A DNA stretch of 64,000 bases from CAYMCO01 sp964388955. GTDB lineage: Bacteria; Chloroflexota; Anaerolineae; Anaerolineales; E44-bin32. A program made the position numbers and the translations under genes. Shown in pieces: positions 17,876-28,029 of the stretch. The notes under the pieces are model-generated. The model was given only the letters and a program-made list of their open reading frames with translations. It did no database searches and was not told where the DNA came from. Within the stretch, counting starts at the first letter, position 1, and every line of letters begins with the position of its first letter. The stretch is from assembly GCA_964388955.1 (NCBI GenBank), contig CAYMCO010000030.1, forward strand, positions 1 through 64,000, given 5' to 3'.

Positions 17876-20800
17876 CTAACTCAGTGTGAAGTAAAACGTT
17901 GCACCCTTATGCTCCTCGGCCTCCGCCCAGACCTCCCCCCCGTGGCGGCGGATGATGCGCTGGACATTGGCCAGGCCGACTCCGGTGCCTTCGAACTCCT
18001 CAGCCCTGTGCAAGCGCTGAAAGACGCCGAACAACTTGTCAGCATACTGCATGTCAAAACCGACCCCGTTGTCCCTGACAAAATAGACGATCCTATCCGG
18101 ATCGGCGCCTCCGGGCTGGGAGCCCACCTCGATCCTGGCGACCTCTCGGGGCCGGGTATACTTGAAGGCGTTATCGAGCAAGTTGGCGAAGACCAGCTTC
18201 AGCAGCTTGGGGTCGGCCCGGCAATTGGGCAGGTCGCCGATATCGATCTCCACCTTGCGGCCCTCTCGCGCGGCGGCCAATTCCTGGAGTACCTGGCGGA
18301 CGATCCCAGGTGGCTCTACGGTTTGCTTCTCCATCTGTGCACGGCCCAGGCGCGAGAAGGTGAGCAGGTCATCGATCAAAGCCCCCATTTGTTGCGCGTT
18401 GCCTCTCACCAGATCCAGGTAGTGCCTGGCATCGCCCGAAAGCTCAGGTGCGTGTTGCTCCATCAGGATGTTGGAGAAGCCATCGATGGCTCGCAGCGGC
18501 GCGCGCAGGTCATGCGAGACCGAGTAGGCAAAGGCCTCCAGTTCCGTTTCGGCTTGTTTGAGTTCGGTGATATCCTTCGAGATCATCACGATGCCGATCG
18601 GATCTCGACTTTCGTCCGTAAGCCGGGACATGGTCAAGAGCACGGGAATCACCCTGCCGGCCTTGTTCCGACGCAGGGCTTCCACGGCGTGGATACTCTC
18701 GCCCTCGTTGCAGCGTTTGCGCAATTCGTCTGCCCGTTCATGGCGTTCCGGCGGGACAAGCATCTTGCAAGGTTTGCCAATGAGCTCCGCCTTTTGCCAC
18801 CCGAACATCCGCTCAGCTTCAGGATTCAATTCAACAATTCCCCCTGAGGGGTCGAGCAGAATGATCGGATCCATCGCATCCTGATAAACCCTGGACAGGC
18901 GTCTCAACTGCCGCTCGGTCTCCTTCTGACTTGTGATATCCCGGGCGACGAAATAGAGCGCGCGCGATGAAATATCCGGGATGGTGTTCCAGCTCAGCCA
19001 GCGGTAGGAGCCGTCTTTGGCTCGATAGCGGTTTTCAAAGGCGATGGTGACTTCGCCCTGGGTCAGCTTCCTCGCTTCAGCAAGGGTCTCCGCGCGATCC
19101 TGCGGGTGTACGAAATCAATATATGGCCGGGACATTAGCTCTTGGCGCGAATATCCCAGCGTCACCTCCCAGGCCGGGTTCAGGCGGGTGAAGTTGCCGT
19201 CGAAGTCGGCCATGCCGACCATATCGATTGACAGGTCGTAGATGCGATTGATCTCTCTCTCCGCGCGCCTGCGCTCGCCGATGTCCTGGCTCACTACCAC
19301 CACCCCGATCGGGCTGCCCGCTTGATCCTTCAACAGCGACACGGAGGATCCCATCTCTACAACGGTGCCATCCTTGCATCTCTCGCGCTCTTCAAAGTAC
19401 CAGTGCCCCGTGTCCAGGAGTTCTTTCTGAATCTGCTCCAAATCCTTGCCGTGGACGCTCTCGGTCAAGACGGAAAACAGGGGCTTGCCGGTCACCTCGT
19501 CGGCTGCCCAGCCGTAGATCGATTCGGCCCCCGGATTCCAGGCCACGATGCGGAAATCGGCGTCGGTGGATATGATCGCCCCCGATACGTTGCGCACCAG
19601 CTCCGCCTGGTACCTCTCCTGCTGCTGAGCCCTCTCTTTTGCATCGATCTCCACTCGCAGGCGTTCGTTGGCCGCCTCGAGCGCTTCTGTGCGTTCCCGC
19701 ACCAGTTCTTCCAGATGTTGCTGGTAACTTTCCAGTTCCTGCTGTGCACGTCTTCGGTCGGTTACATCGACGATTGTGCCAAGGACAGCCGGTTCTCCCC
19801 GATACCCCCGGCGCCGTCCCAGAACCTCGCAATAGATTGTCGAACCATCTCTTCTGACCCCCCTGAACTCATAGTGGATCGAGTCGACCTCGCCCTCCAG
19901 GCGGCGCCGCAGATTCTCTTCAACCAGTTCCCTATCATCGGGGTGAACCAGGTCCCGCACCGAGAGCTTGCCGATGATATCGTGTGCCGCATAGCCGAAG
20001 GTCTCCGCCATGGCGGGGTTTGCATATTGGAACTTTCCATCCTGGATCAGGTAAATGCCCGTAAGAGAGCCTTCTGTCACCGTCCGGAAGCGCTCCTCGC
20101 TCTCGCGAAGGGCCTGTTCCGCCCGTGCTCTCTCGGTTATGTCCATGAAGAGAGTGGCGAAGTGCCCTGGCTCGGGGCTGAAAGCGCTTACGGCGTAATG
20201 CCTGCCAAGGGGCCCGTATTCGCGCTCGAACTGGACTCTTTCTCCGCTCAGGGCGACTTCGCCGTAGATATCGGTCCATTCCTGCCCGATGCCAGGGATG
20301 ACCTCGCGCACGGTTCTCCCAATGATATGATCGGCGTTCAGTCCGGTGAGTTCTTCAAAGGCGGGGTTAACGCTCAAGAAGCGGCAGTCCTGGGGGTTCC
20401 CATCTTCATCGCAGATCAGCTCGTGGAGCGCGAAACTCTCAGACATGGATTCGAATAGAGTCTGGTACTGCTCCTCGCTCCTGCGCTTCTCCTCTTCGGC
20501 GCGCTGCCTGGCCGTGTGCGTGCGGAGGGCCCCGATCCCGTAGGAGAGATCTCGCGCCAGCTCCTCTAGAAAGGAGATCTCCTCTTCGTCGAACGCGTCC
20601 GGTTCTTTGGCGTAGATATTCAGCGCGCCCAAGGGATCCCCATTGATGCTGAGCGGCAGCGCGATGGAAGAGGCGTATCCCCGCAGGAGCGCTTGCTCGC
20701 GCCATGGGCTGAAGTTGGGATCGGTGAGGATGTTCCGGGCGATGGAGGGCTTTCCCGTCCGAATGGCCGTTCCCGTAGGCCCCCGGCCACGCTCGGCCTC

Positions 20801-21328
20801 GGACCATGTGATCTTGGCGTTCTCGAGGTAGCCCTGCTCGAATCCGTGCTGAGCCACTGGCCTCACGCTCTTTTTCGCGTCCTGCTGGGCGAACCCAACC
20901 CATGCGAGCCGATAGCTCCCTTTCTCGACGATCGCCCGGCAAATCTCCTGCATGAGGCTCATCTCTTCCGAAACACGGAGGATAGCCTGGTTGCACTCAC
21001 TCAGCGTCCTCAGCATGCGGTTTGACTTGTGCAAGGAGCGGTTGGCTTCCTCGATAGTGGCAAGAAGGGGTTTGATGAGCACGATGCCGGTCAGCATGAG
21101 GACGGAGATAAGCAGAGCGACGAGTTCGGCCGCCGGGTCAGGAGGTGTGGATGGTTGGACGAACAGATATCGGTAGAGCGTAATGGAACGGCGGATACCC
21201 ATCAGAAGAACCGCAGTGGCGAGAGCAAACCACGCCGTGTGTCTCTTCGTGACCGGGATCAGCCTCAACGCGGCAATGGCTGCGAGGAATTGCAGGAGGA
21301 TAGAGGTCGCAAGAAGAGCGGTGAGCAT
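17876..21328 (-). CDS. Membrane multi-sensor histidine kinase (GAF, five PAS)
   Basis: An 1150-residue sensor kinase. Three hydrophobic helices lie at about 2-25, 32-50 and 68-90. A GAF domain follows (about 110-260), then five PAS domains (about 290-400, 405-525, 565-690, 695-815, 815-930). The kinase core has phospho-acceptor H939 in YSVSHDLRAPLRAI, the N box FANLLDNAFKYT and VRDNGVGFDMQYADKLF. The core resembles phytochrome-like kinases, but the GAF lacks an obvious chromophore cysteine motif, so light sensing is not claimed. Signal perception is probably through the membrane region and several PAS pockets. The partner is the Rcp1-like protein directly downstream. The start has GGAGGG six bases upstream. 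Confidence 0.9.
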   Translation of the reverse strand: MLTALLATSILLQFLAAIAALRLIPVTKRHTAWFALATAVLLMGIRRSITLYRYLFVQPSTPPDPAAELVALLISVLMLTGIVLIKPLLATIEEANRSLHKSNRMLRTLSECNQAILRVSEEMSLMQEICRAIVEKGSYRLAWVGFAQQDAKKSVRPVAQHGFEQGYLENAKITWSEAERGRGPTGTAIRTGKPSIARNILTDPNFSPWREQALLRGYASSIALPLSINGDPLGALNIYAKEPDAFDEEEISFLEELARDLSYGIGALRTHTARQRAEEEKRRSEEQYQTLFESMSESFALHELICDEDGNPQDCRFLSVNPAFEELTGLNADHIIGRTVREVIPGIGQEWTDIYGEVALSGERVQFEREYGPLGRHYAVSAFSPEPGHFATLFMDITERARAEQALRESEERFRTVTEGSLTGIYLIQDGKFQYANPAMAETFGYAAHDIIGKLSVRDLVHPDDRELVEENLRRRLEGEVDSIHYEFRGVRRDGSTIYCEVLGRRRGYRGEPAVLGTIVDVTDRRRAQQELESYQQHLEELVRERTEALEAANERLRVEIDAKERAQQQERYQAELVRNVSGAIISTDADFRIVAWNPGAESIYGWAADEVTGKPLFSVLTESVHGKDLEQIQKELLDTGHWYFEERERCKDGTVVEMGSSVSLLKDQAGSPIGVVVVSQDIGERRRAEREINRIYDLSIDMVGMADFDGNFTRLNPAWEVTLGYSRQELMSRPYIDFVHPQDRAETLAEARKLTQGEVTIAFENRYRAKDGSYRWLSWNTIPDISSRALYFVARDITSQKETERQLRRLSRVYQDAMDPIILLDPSGGIVELNPEAERMFGWQKAELIGKPCKMLVPPERHERADELRKRCNEGESIHAVEALRRNKAGRVIPVLLTMSRLTDESRDPIGIVMISKDITELKQAETELEAFAYSVSHDLRAPLRAIDGFSNILMEQHAPELSGDARHYLDLVRGNAQQMGALIDDLLTFSRLGRAQMEKQTVEPPGIVRQVLQELAAAREGRKVEIDIGDLPNCRADPKLLKLVFANLLDNAFKYTRPREVARIEVGSQPGGADPDRIVYFVRDNGVGFDMQYADKLFGVFQRLHRAEEFEGTGVGLANVQRIIRRHGGEVWAEAEEHKGATFYFTLS

Positions 21329-22055
21329 TGGAATCCCTCCGCGCGGGGAGCTTCGTCATCGGGCGGTGAGGTAGCCGAAGACGTAAGCAAAGGGCTAGTC
21401 AACTAGCATCTTCTTTCAATATCCTTGGTGGGCCAAGTGTGAAACAGGTACCAGGGCATGGGGGGATGCAAGTTCGGTGCCTCTAGGGTTCGTATGGTTC
21501 GTTTCGCCTTTCAACGAGGAATCTCCCGTGTAGAAATCCAGCACGCGGGAGTTCGGTATTCTTTGTGCGAGGGTCGCGCTGTGGGGGGATTGTGTAATAG
21601 ACCGGGGCTGATGTTGGAGGCAATACGGGGGGGGGGAGGGGATGTGGGTCCGCGAGCGCCGAACGCTCACCCAAAATGCAATTTGAGGCCTGTTCTCCGT
21701 GTGTAATCTACATCGACTCACTCATGCGAATGAGGACAGGGAAGTGGATCTCCAGCTGCCCCAGCGCCGTCAGAGTCTGATGAGACCCAGGCACAGACAC
21801 AGACGAGATGCTCGAACTCGCCAGCGGAATCAAGAATGCAGCCGTTCTCGTTTCGGAGTGAACTCGCACACCAGTTGAAAGGTGGAATGCCGGGGAGCCC
21901 GTGCAGTGCGAGCTTCGGTCGGAAGATTGTCGTGCCGGAGCAAGAACGGCGTCAAGGTGGAATCCGCACGCGGCTGGCCGGTGGCCTGCCAGGTCTGATG
22001 CCCTCAGGATTGAGATGTCGAAGCGCTTTCTGCTACGATATGATTGGTTGTTGGG
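21329..22055. other. Intergenic region with a G-tract
   Basis: About 730 bases between divergent genes. It holds a run of ten G at 21627-21636 followed by AGGGG, a candidate for slippage or a G-quadruplex. It also has an imperfect hairpin near 21525-21555 (CTCCCGTG against CACGCGGGAG). No gene is supported. The promoters of the large kinase (minus) and NAD synthase gene (plus) should be here. Confidence 0.35.
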
Positions 22056-23045
22056 ATGGAAGTACCTTTGGCGAACGAGTTCCTGGAAATTGACGCCGAG
22101 CGCGCTATCCGCGACTTGATGGCGCATATTCGGCGTCAAACTAATGATCGCCCGACAAGGGACGTCGTCCTCGGGCTCAGCGGTGGAATCGACTCCTGCC
22201 TCCTGTCTCTCCTGGCCGTGGAAGCATTGGGCAAGGGCTCGGTGCACCTCACATATCTATACGACCGGTACAGTGGAGAAGATCAGCACAGAAGCGCTCT
22301 CGCCGTGTCAGAACGGCTTGGCGTTGAGCTCCGAGAGGAGTCTATTGAACCTGCAATGCGGAATCAAGGTGTCTATTCAACATTCGGCATGCGCGTCACA
22401 TCGCTTTCCGGGGTGTTCAATCGTCTTCTTTACAGGGCATATGAGGGGTTGTTCGGCGAGAATCCGTTCATCTCCTCACTGGAGAGCGGATGCCTTGAGA
22501 GCGAAGCAGACGAGCCCCTGGCTCATGGGTTTCGAGCAATCATTCGTCAACCCGAGGAGGGGATGAACGCAAGGCATAGATACAGGCGCAGGTTACTTGA
22601 GGAGAAGGCGCGGCTGAATGGATGGCTTCCCCTGGGGGCTGCTAACCGAAGCGAGTGGTATCTCGGGTGGTTTGTGAAGGATGGCATCGACGACCTCCCG
22701 ATCCAGCCAATCAAGGGCCTCTACAAGACCCAAGTGAGACAGCTGGGGCGATTTCTGCAATTGCCCGATCAGGTGATCGCCCAATCCCCATCTCCCGATA
22801 TGGTCAAAGGAATCAAGGATGAGTTTGCGATCGGGATACCCTATTCGAAAGCGGATTTGGCCCTAGACTATCTCGCAGGCGGTCTCTCGAAGCGACAGGT
22901 TGTCGGCGCAGGCGTCAACGAACGAGAAATCCAACTTGTCAGCGAAATGAACCGACTTTCGGGCTGGAAAAGAGGAGGGGCGGAGACCTCATTCCCGGTT
23001 GACGGTGGTCCCGACGGCGGCCTGAGGCCAACGCACCCCGAATAG
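22056..23045 (+). CDS. NAD synthase-like ATP pyrophosphatase
   Basis: A 329-residue protein of the NAD synthase / N-type ATP pyrophosphatase family. The PP-loop SGGIDS is at residues 42-47. LPLGAANRSEWYLGWFVKDGIDDLPIQPI carries the family's substrate region (only part quoted), followed by GLYKTQVRQLGRFL and PSPDM. NAD synthase amidates nicotinate adenine dinucleotide. There is no glutaminase domain, so ammonia would be the donor. Residues about 80-180 diverge from standard NadE, and an unusual tail (GGPDGGLRPTHPE) follows the core. It may therefore be an NadE paralogue acting on another acid. ATG 22056 is preferred over TTG 22044; neither has a strong ribosome site. It stands alone. Confidence 0.7.
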   Translation: MEVPLANEFLEIDAERAIRDLMAHIRRQTNDRPTRDVVLGLSGGIDSCLLSLLAVEALGKGSVHLTYLYDRYSGEDQHRSALAVSERLGVELREESIEPAMRNQGVYSTFGMRVTSLSGVFNRLLYRAYEGLFGENPFISSLESGCLESEADEPLAHGFRAIIRQPEEGMNARHRYRRRLLEEKARLNGWLPLGAANRSEWYLGWFVKDGIDDLPIQPIKGLYKTQVRQLGRFLQLPDQVIAQSPSPDMVKGIKDEFAIGIPYSKADLALDYLAGGLSKRQVVGAGVNEREIQLVSEMNRLSGWKRGGAETSFPVDGGPDGGLRPTHPE

Positions 23046-23303
23046 GCGGCCAGCTCCATGCTGAAGCCCCTTCCGTTCTTGGCCTCTCTCACGCCCGTTT
23101 CAGGCACCGTATCCTGGTAGGAGAGGGGGAGATCCATGCGATTAGTTCCACGTTTCAATGCGGTCGTCAAACAGTGCGCACAGCCACTTGGATCTTTCAC
23201 CAGCCTCGCTCGGATACTTCTGCGATAGGACTTCAGTCTACACACATTGATCTCCTTTTGGGTGCGCCCCACACGGGAAGATACACTTGCTTCGCGGGAG
23301 TAG

Positions 23304-23591
23304 GTGGTCCGCAAGCTGCTCTACACTCGGCGCTCGGTGCGCAATCTTACGCGTGAGCTGGGAAAACAACTGGCGCCATGCGGCGTTTGTGTCAATGGCA
23401 TCGCGCCGGGCCTATTCCCGACCGAGATGACGGCCTGGAACTGGGAAACACCTAAAAGAGCGGGAAAAGCAATCAGGAATCCGCTCGGTCGGGTGGGACG
23501 TGAAGAAGATCTAAAGGGGCTGATCGTTTTCCTGGCTTCCCCGGCCTCTGATTATATCGTCGGACAAACGATCGTTGTGGACGGAGGCTAG
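23304..23591 (+). pseudogene. SDR oxidoreductase C-terminal fragment
   Basis: 95 codons match the last third of short-chain dehydrogenases: LTRELGKQLAPCGVCVNGIAPG, PLGRVGREEDLKGLIVFLAS and the terminal YIVGQTIVVDGG. The NAD-binding TGxxxGxG motif and the catalytic Ser-Tyr-Lys should lie upstream but are not found in any frame of 23046-23303. It is a gene remnant and cannot be an active enzyme. Confidence 0.75.
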
Positions 23592-24025
23592 ACCCTTGCG
23601 TAAGCCTCAATGCACAGGCCTCGTGGACCTCGTGTCCGACGTCATCCCTCAGCCATGCGCCACAACACGCAAGATCAGAGGCATCCTCAGCGCAGCCCAC
23701 CCGCCATCGATCCTTACATGTCCAGGGATGAGCACTCCGATTTAACCTCATGTGTATAGTCATCCCAAGGGTCCAATAGACCGCTGCGATTTCTATCCTA
23801 AACGCAACAAAGTCTATCGGCATCAACTGTGTGCCCTTTCCGGAGAACAGGAGGGTCGACTTTCCTCGACCCCTGACAGGATTTCGCTGGAGCCCGGGAC
23901 GCTCCGTATTGCAGTGGATGCAGGCTGGCCAAGAAAGGGGCCATGGCGTCAAGTTGTGTAGTTGGTCACATGTCGATATTGGGGGAGGGCCGCTTGGTCC
24001 TCTCGACGAACCAGAACCGGGCGTG
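23592..24025. other. No gene seen
   Basis: 434 bases between the SDR remnant and the end of the MFS gene. Minus-strand reading frames extend through it without family motifs. I see no RNA gene or terminator with a T-run. Confidence 0.4.
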
Positions 24026-25357
24026 TCACGACTCGGCGATGGTATCGGCGAGGGGCCGGCCTTTCGTCTCCCGGCCGAGAACCAGCACGGTGCTGCCTCC
24101 CAGGGCAAAGGACACCGCATAGAGCGTCAGGGCTGCCGCCAGTGAAACGGGAAGCAGGAAAGCGCCCAGGAGTGGTGCAATCGCGCCGGCGATGCGGGTC
24201 ATCCCGCTGGCAGCGCCCATCCCTGTGGCCCGCACTTCAGTGGGATACAACTCGGGGGTATAAGCGTAGAGCACCCCCCAGGCCCCCAATGTGAAGAAGG
24301 ACATCAGCGCGGCAACGCTCACGATCAGCGGGAGCCCGCTGACCACCGCGAAAAGGTATGCGAATACCGCGCTGAGCCCAAGATACAGCGAGAGCGTTGT
24401 CCTGCGGCCCCAGCGTTCAATCAGGAAGGCGGCGGTGAAGTATCCGGGGAGCTGTGCGAGCGCCATGAGGAAGACATTCTGGTACGTCTTCAAGAAGCTG
24501 AAGCCCCGCTCGACAAAGATATTCGGGAGCCAGATGAAAGTCCCATAATATCCCAGCGAGATGCAGAACCAGGCGATCCACAACATAAGCGTTGTCCTGG
24601 CGTATTGCTGCGTCCACAGCACCGGGATTGTCGTCCGACGCGCTCGCTCCTCCACCACCAGCGGGCCGAGGGCGACATTCCGGCCATTCTCCAGCGCCAC
24701 TTGCTGGAGGACATCCCGGGCCTCCCTCTCTCGCCCCTCGATAAGCAAGTAGCGGGGCGATTCGGGGACGTGCCGCCGGATAAAATAGATGAGCACTCCG
24801 GGAACCGCCGAGACGGCCAGCAGCGCCCGCCAGCTCAGGCGGGGTACAATTAGCCAAGCGAGTCCGGCGGCGACGATGGTCCCTAAAGCCCAGAAACTCT
24901 CGAGCAGCACCAGGTAGCGGCCCCGATCCCTGCGCGGCAGATATTCAGAGAAAATGGAATAATCCACCGGAAGCGTCCCACCCACGCCGAATCCAGTGAG
25001 GGCGCGCAACACCACCAGCCAGAGGTAACCCGGCGATAGGGCGGACAGGAAGCCAAATACCGAGTCCACCAGGACGGTAAGCACAAAGCCAAGCCTGCGC
25101 CCGACGCGATCGGAGATAGCGCCCCAGAACCAGGCTCCGACCAGCATGCCGATGAAGATCGCGGTCCCGATGAAACCGGCTTGGCCTGAAGTGAGGGACC
25201 ATTCGCTGATGACCGCCGGGATCACAAAGGCGATGATGATAACTTCCATGGCATCCGCTGCCCAGCCCGCACCGCAGATTGCGAGTAGCTTGTACTGGAA
25301 TCTCCCTATTCCGATCTCATCAATTGCCTCATCGATGGATATCGCTTTGTGGTTCAT
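24026..25357 (-). CDS. MFS transporter (sugar/aromatic-acid type)
   Basis: A 443-residue major facilitator with about 12 hydrophobic helices. The loop 2-3 signature is present (GAISDRVGRRLG), as are ESPRYLLIEGREREA at the central loop and PELYPTEVRATGMG in the second half. These place it near the MFS subgroup that includes SV2-like, nicotinate and aromatic-acid proton symporters. The substrate is unknown. ATG 25357 is chosen over a longer frame because GAGGGTAA precedes it and the family N-terminus (IDEAIDEIGIGRFQYKLL) starts there. The broken transposase lies just upstream on the same strand, so the native promoter may have been displaced. Confidence 0.85.
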   Translation of the reverse strand: MNHKAISIDEAIDEIGIGRFQYKLLAICGAGWAADAMEVIIIAFVIPAVISEWSLTSGQAGFIGTAIFIGMLVGAWFWGAISDRVGRRLGFVLTVLVDSVFGFLSALSPGYLWLVVLRALTGFGVGGTLPVDYSIFSEYLPRRDRGRYLVLLESFWALGTIVAAGLAWLIVPRLSWRALLAVSAVPGVLIYFIRRHVPESPRYLLIEGREREARDVLQQVALENGRNVALGPLVVEERARRTTIPVLWTQQYARTTLMLWIAWFCISLGYYGTFIWLPNIFVERGFSFLKTYQNVFLMALAQLPGYFTAAFLIERWGRRTTLSLYLGLSAVFAYLFAVVSGLPLIVSVAALMSFFTLGAWGVLYAYTPELYPTEVRATGMGAASGMTRIAGAIAPLLGAFLLPVSLAAALTLYAVSFALGGSTVLVLGRETKGRPLADTIAES

Positions 25358-25446
25358 TGAGTTACCCTCGATAAGCGGTCTGGGCGCCTGTCTCTGGCAC
25401 AAACGACCGGCGTGAGCCTGACGGATTGCATGCGATGGGGCTGTCT

Positions 25447-27010
25447 TCAAGGCGGAGTTCCACCACGCCCTCGATTATGACTGAGTCTTGATTGAAGCTC
25501 CAAGTCCCCAAGAGTCGATGCCTCGAAGCCGCCCTGTTGCCGGCATCTCCAAAAACCCGGCCGAAAACGGAGCGTTGAGATTGCAGGTGCAGCATGGATG
25601 GTGATCGACGGTGAAGGGAGCCAGGCACGAATATGGACCATGATTCTTCCAGCCAAGCGGCGCAGTCGAGAAATAAGAGAAAACTGCAAGGCGGCCTGAG
25701 GCCCTCCTCTGGAGCCCGTTTCCCCCATTTTACCCGCGATCAGGGTCAGATTGGCAACCGCGGCCGCCATCAGGGCCTGGAACAGCGTCTTGGTGCGGCC
25801 AAAGCAGCGCGCTTTGCGTAGCCCCAACTGAACCATCCGGGCCAGGCGGTGCTCGCTCGCCGGGCGCATGTGCTGATAGCGCTTGAAGTCAGGGCTCGCC
25901 TGCAAGGCCCGCGCTCGTTGGAGCAATCTCTCCTGCGGGTGCAGGGTAACCGTTCTGCCCTTCCCGGGCGCGACCCGGGTGCATCTGGCTCTCAGCTCGC
26001 AGGCGCCACCGACCGCTCCATCGAAGTGGAAAGCTTGCCTTTTCTCGTATTCGCCCGTGTGCGGATACGTCCTGCCCATACTCACCAGCCGATCGGTCAA
26101 CTGGCCGGCGGGGCAGGTACAGGTCATGGCCTCGAGGTCAATCTCAAAATTCTCTTTCGGGAGCAAACCCCGGTTGGGCCGCTTGGGCACTTTGGCTATC
26201 AGCTTGCGTCCCACTTGCTCAAACTCTCCTCGGGTGATGCCGTCGCCAAGAGCGCAGTCAGCAATCGTCTCCTCGACCTGCATACGGGTGTTCTCTTCGT
26301 CCTGTTCCACCAGCCTCAGGGCTGGCTGTCGTTTGCATTTCCGGGCAAGACATCTACCGCAGTTATCAGCTGGCTCTGCGGATCGGTGGCGATGGCCAGC
26401 TTGTGCCCTTCGAAGCGGTTGCTGGCGCTCTTATTCCCACGTCTCATCTCCGGGTCGTGCACCGATACTATGCGGTCCGCTGCCGCGCCTTGCCTCAGGC
26501 CAGGGCCGTCATCGTCTTCCCGATCGATGTCCTGGCACAACAACTGCAGCAGGAGCTCCGCTGCCTGCCGGGCCTCCTGCTCCTGCTTGCTTCCCCTTGG
26601 GAGGCTTGCCAGGGTCTCTCGAGCGATCTCCAGCAGGCGTTCTCGCGCGCATATTCCAGACTGCGGCAGACGATCGCCCGCGTCTGATCATGCAGGATCA
26701 GCTGGGCGCGAAACAGCTGCAGTATGCTCTTGGCAAGAGGCCGCTCGTCCATGTCACTCCCCAGCGCCACCCTCCAGCTCAGGTCAAGATCAGCCCGGCG
26801 CTTGGCCTCCGCATCCGACATCTGGTCGTGGGCCTGAAGCAGCAAAGCGACAGCCAGCAGGCTGGGCGGCACGCTGCGGGGCGGGTTTTCCGGGCAATAG
26901 GGCGTAGAGGATTCGGCATCATATAAACGCTCCGAGCGGTGTCGCGCGAAGAACCCATGGAAGGTATGCCGCCCAACATAATCCAGATACATATAGTCCG
27001 CTTCGAACAT
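25447..27010 (-). pseudogene. IS1182-type transposase, frameshifted
   Basis: Three consecutive minus-strand pieces give one IS1182-family transposase. 27010 to about 26500 holds the N-terminal DUF772 part (PPSLLAVALLLQAHDQMSDAEA). 26543-26316 holds the middle (DRIVSVHDPEMRRGNKSASN, HKLAIATD, VDVLPGNANDSQP). 26310-25447 holds the C-terminal part (ADCALGDGITRGEFE, CTCPAG, RARCTRV, GLRKARCFGR). The first break is between 26500 and 26543. The second, near 26318, is a one-base shift: restoring it joins NDSQP to LRLVEQDEE. At least two frameshifts make it inactive. I could not find convincing terminal inverted repeats, so the element ends are open. Confidence 0.85.
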
Positions 27011-27486
27011 ACGCCGCTGGAGCGAGCGCTTGCCAAGTATTTGAGCCTCCTCCAGCTATGCATTGAGGAGCTTGGCAGACGTTGCCAACTAGCGCGAACT
27101 TATCGGCCATGGTTTCTAGCGCTGAGGAGCGGATTGGGGAGCTGTCAAGGTGAGAGACCGCACATAAGCAAGAGGGGAGAAGGGTGACGGACAGATCCTG
27201 GCCGTCGGTGCACAGACGGGTAATGTGGAATTCACCAGCGGGAGGAGAGCCTCACCCGCTAGGCAGCGGATGGCTGGAACGCCCACCTTCTTCTCTGCAC
27301 CGATGGTGAGAAAGGCGGCCACGATCCGGAGCAGGATCCCCAAGGGTCCGTCAAGCGGCTGAGCCAGTGCAGGACTTATTGGACTAATCATAATGATGGC
27401 CCGAGAATCGGTCTTCTCTGGCCGTCTTGTGGGTGTTCGGGAAGTGTCGCATGTATAGCTTCTCCCGTAAATGCTGCCTTCCACTC
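27011..27486. other. Region between IS remnant and UbiX
   Basis: About 480 bases. A minus-strand frame (27116-27505) has a protein-like stretch (KKVGVPAIRCLAGEALLP, then TLPVCAPTARICP) with ordered composition, perhaps the end of a decayed gene. I do not recognise the family. The rest is probably IS flank. Confidence 0.3.
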
Positions 27487-28029
27487 CTATTCCGCCCCTG
27501 CCCATCGATCATAGAGGTGGTGTGGAAGGCCGAGGAGGTCGAGCGCTTTGCCCACGAAGAAGTCGGTTACATCGTCTACGGTCTGGGGGTGAAAGTAGTA
27601 TGCCATCGTCGGGGGGAGGATCGACGCGCCGGCCAGGCACGCTCGGTACATGTTCTCGATGGCATTCAAGGAAAGCGGCGTCTCCCGCGGCACCAATATC
27701 AAGGGCTTACGCATGCGGAGAATGTTGTCTGCTGCTCGCGTGACCAAATTGCCAGAATACCCTCGGGCGATGGCGGATAACGTTTTCATCGAGCAGGGTA
27801 TCACCACCATGGCATCAAGCGGGAAAGAAGTGCTGGATATTGGCGCGCCGAGGTCCTGATCGCTATATTTGCGGGTTGCGACGAAGTTCGGTCGCCCAAC
27901 CTCCAATTCCGTCACCCGCCGCGCGGCATCGGTAAGCACTAAATGCACTTCGTGGGAGCGCAGCTCCTCCAGCAGGCGAACCGCCAGAACGGACCCCGAC
28001 GCCCCGGTTACGGCAACCACAATCCTCAT
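27487..28029 (-). CDS. ubiX: Flavin prenyltransferase (UbiX family)
   Basis: A 180-residue protein of the UbiX/Pad1 family, which attaches a dimethylallyl group to FMN to make prenylated FMN, the cofactor of UbiD decarboxylases. The N-terminal FMN-binding strand-loop VAVTGASGSVLAVRLLEEL is present, as are the central VVIPCSMKTLSAIARGYSGN and the loop LILVPRETPLS that contacts the isoprenyl phosphate. ATG 28029 is chosen because homology starts there (MRIVVAVTGASGS), although the frame extends 27 codons upstream. The client UbiD is encoded 6 kb away at 34129 on the other strand, past a complete ABC transporter operon; no other UbiD is in the window. Confidence 0.9.
   Translation of the reverse strand: MRIVVAVTGASGSVLAVRLLEELRSHEVHLVLTDAARRVTELEVGRPNFVATRKYSDQDLGAPISSTSFPLDAMVVIPCSMKTLSAIARGYSGNLVTRAADNILRMRKPLILVPRETPLSLNAIENMYRACLAGASILPPTMAYYFHPQTVDDVTDFFVGKALDLLGLPHHLYDRWAGAE

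Noticed and set aside
17876..21328. Bacteriophytochrome call for the 1150-residue kinase
   Set aside because: The kinase core and Rcp1-like partner are phytochrome-like, but no chromophore-binding Cys or PHY domain is visible.
21708..22247. Minus-strand 179-codon frame
   Set aside because: It overlaps the NAD synthase gene and shows no motif or ribosome site; a shadow frame.
23473..24120. Minus-strand 215-codon frame next to the MFS gene
   Set aside because: It overlaps the SDR remnant and the MFS gene, with low-quality composition and no family match.
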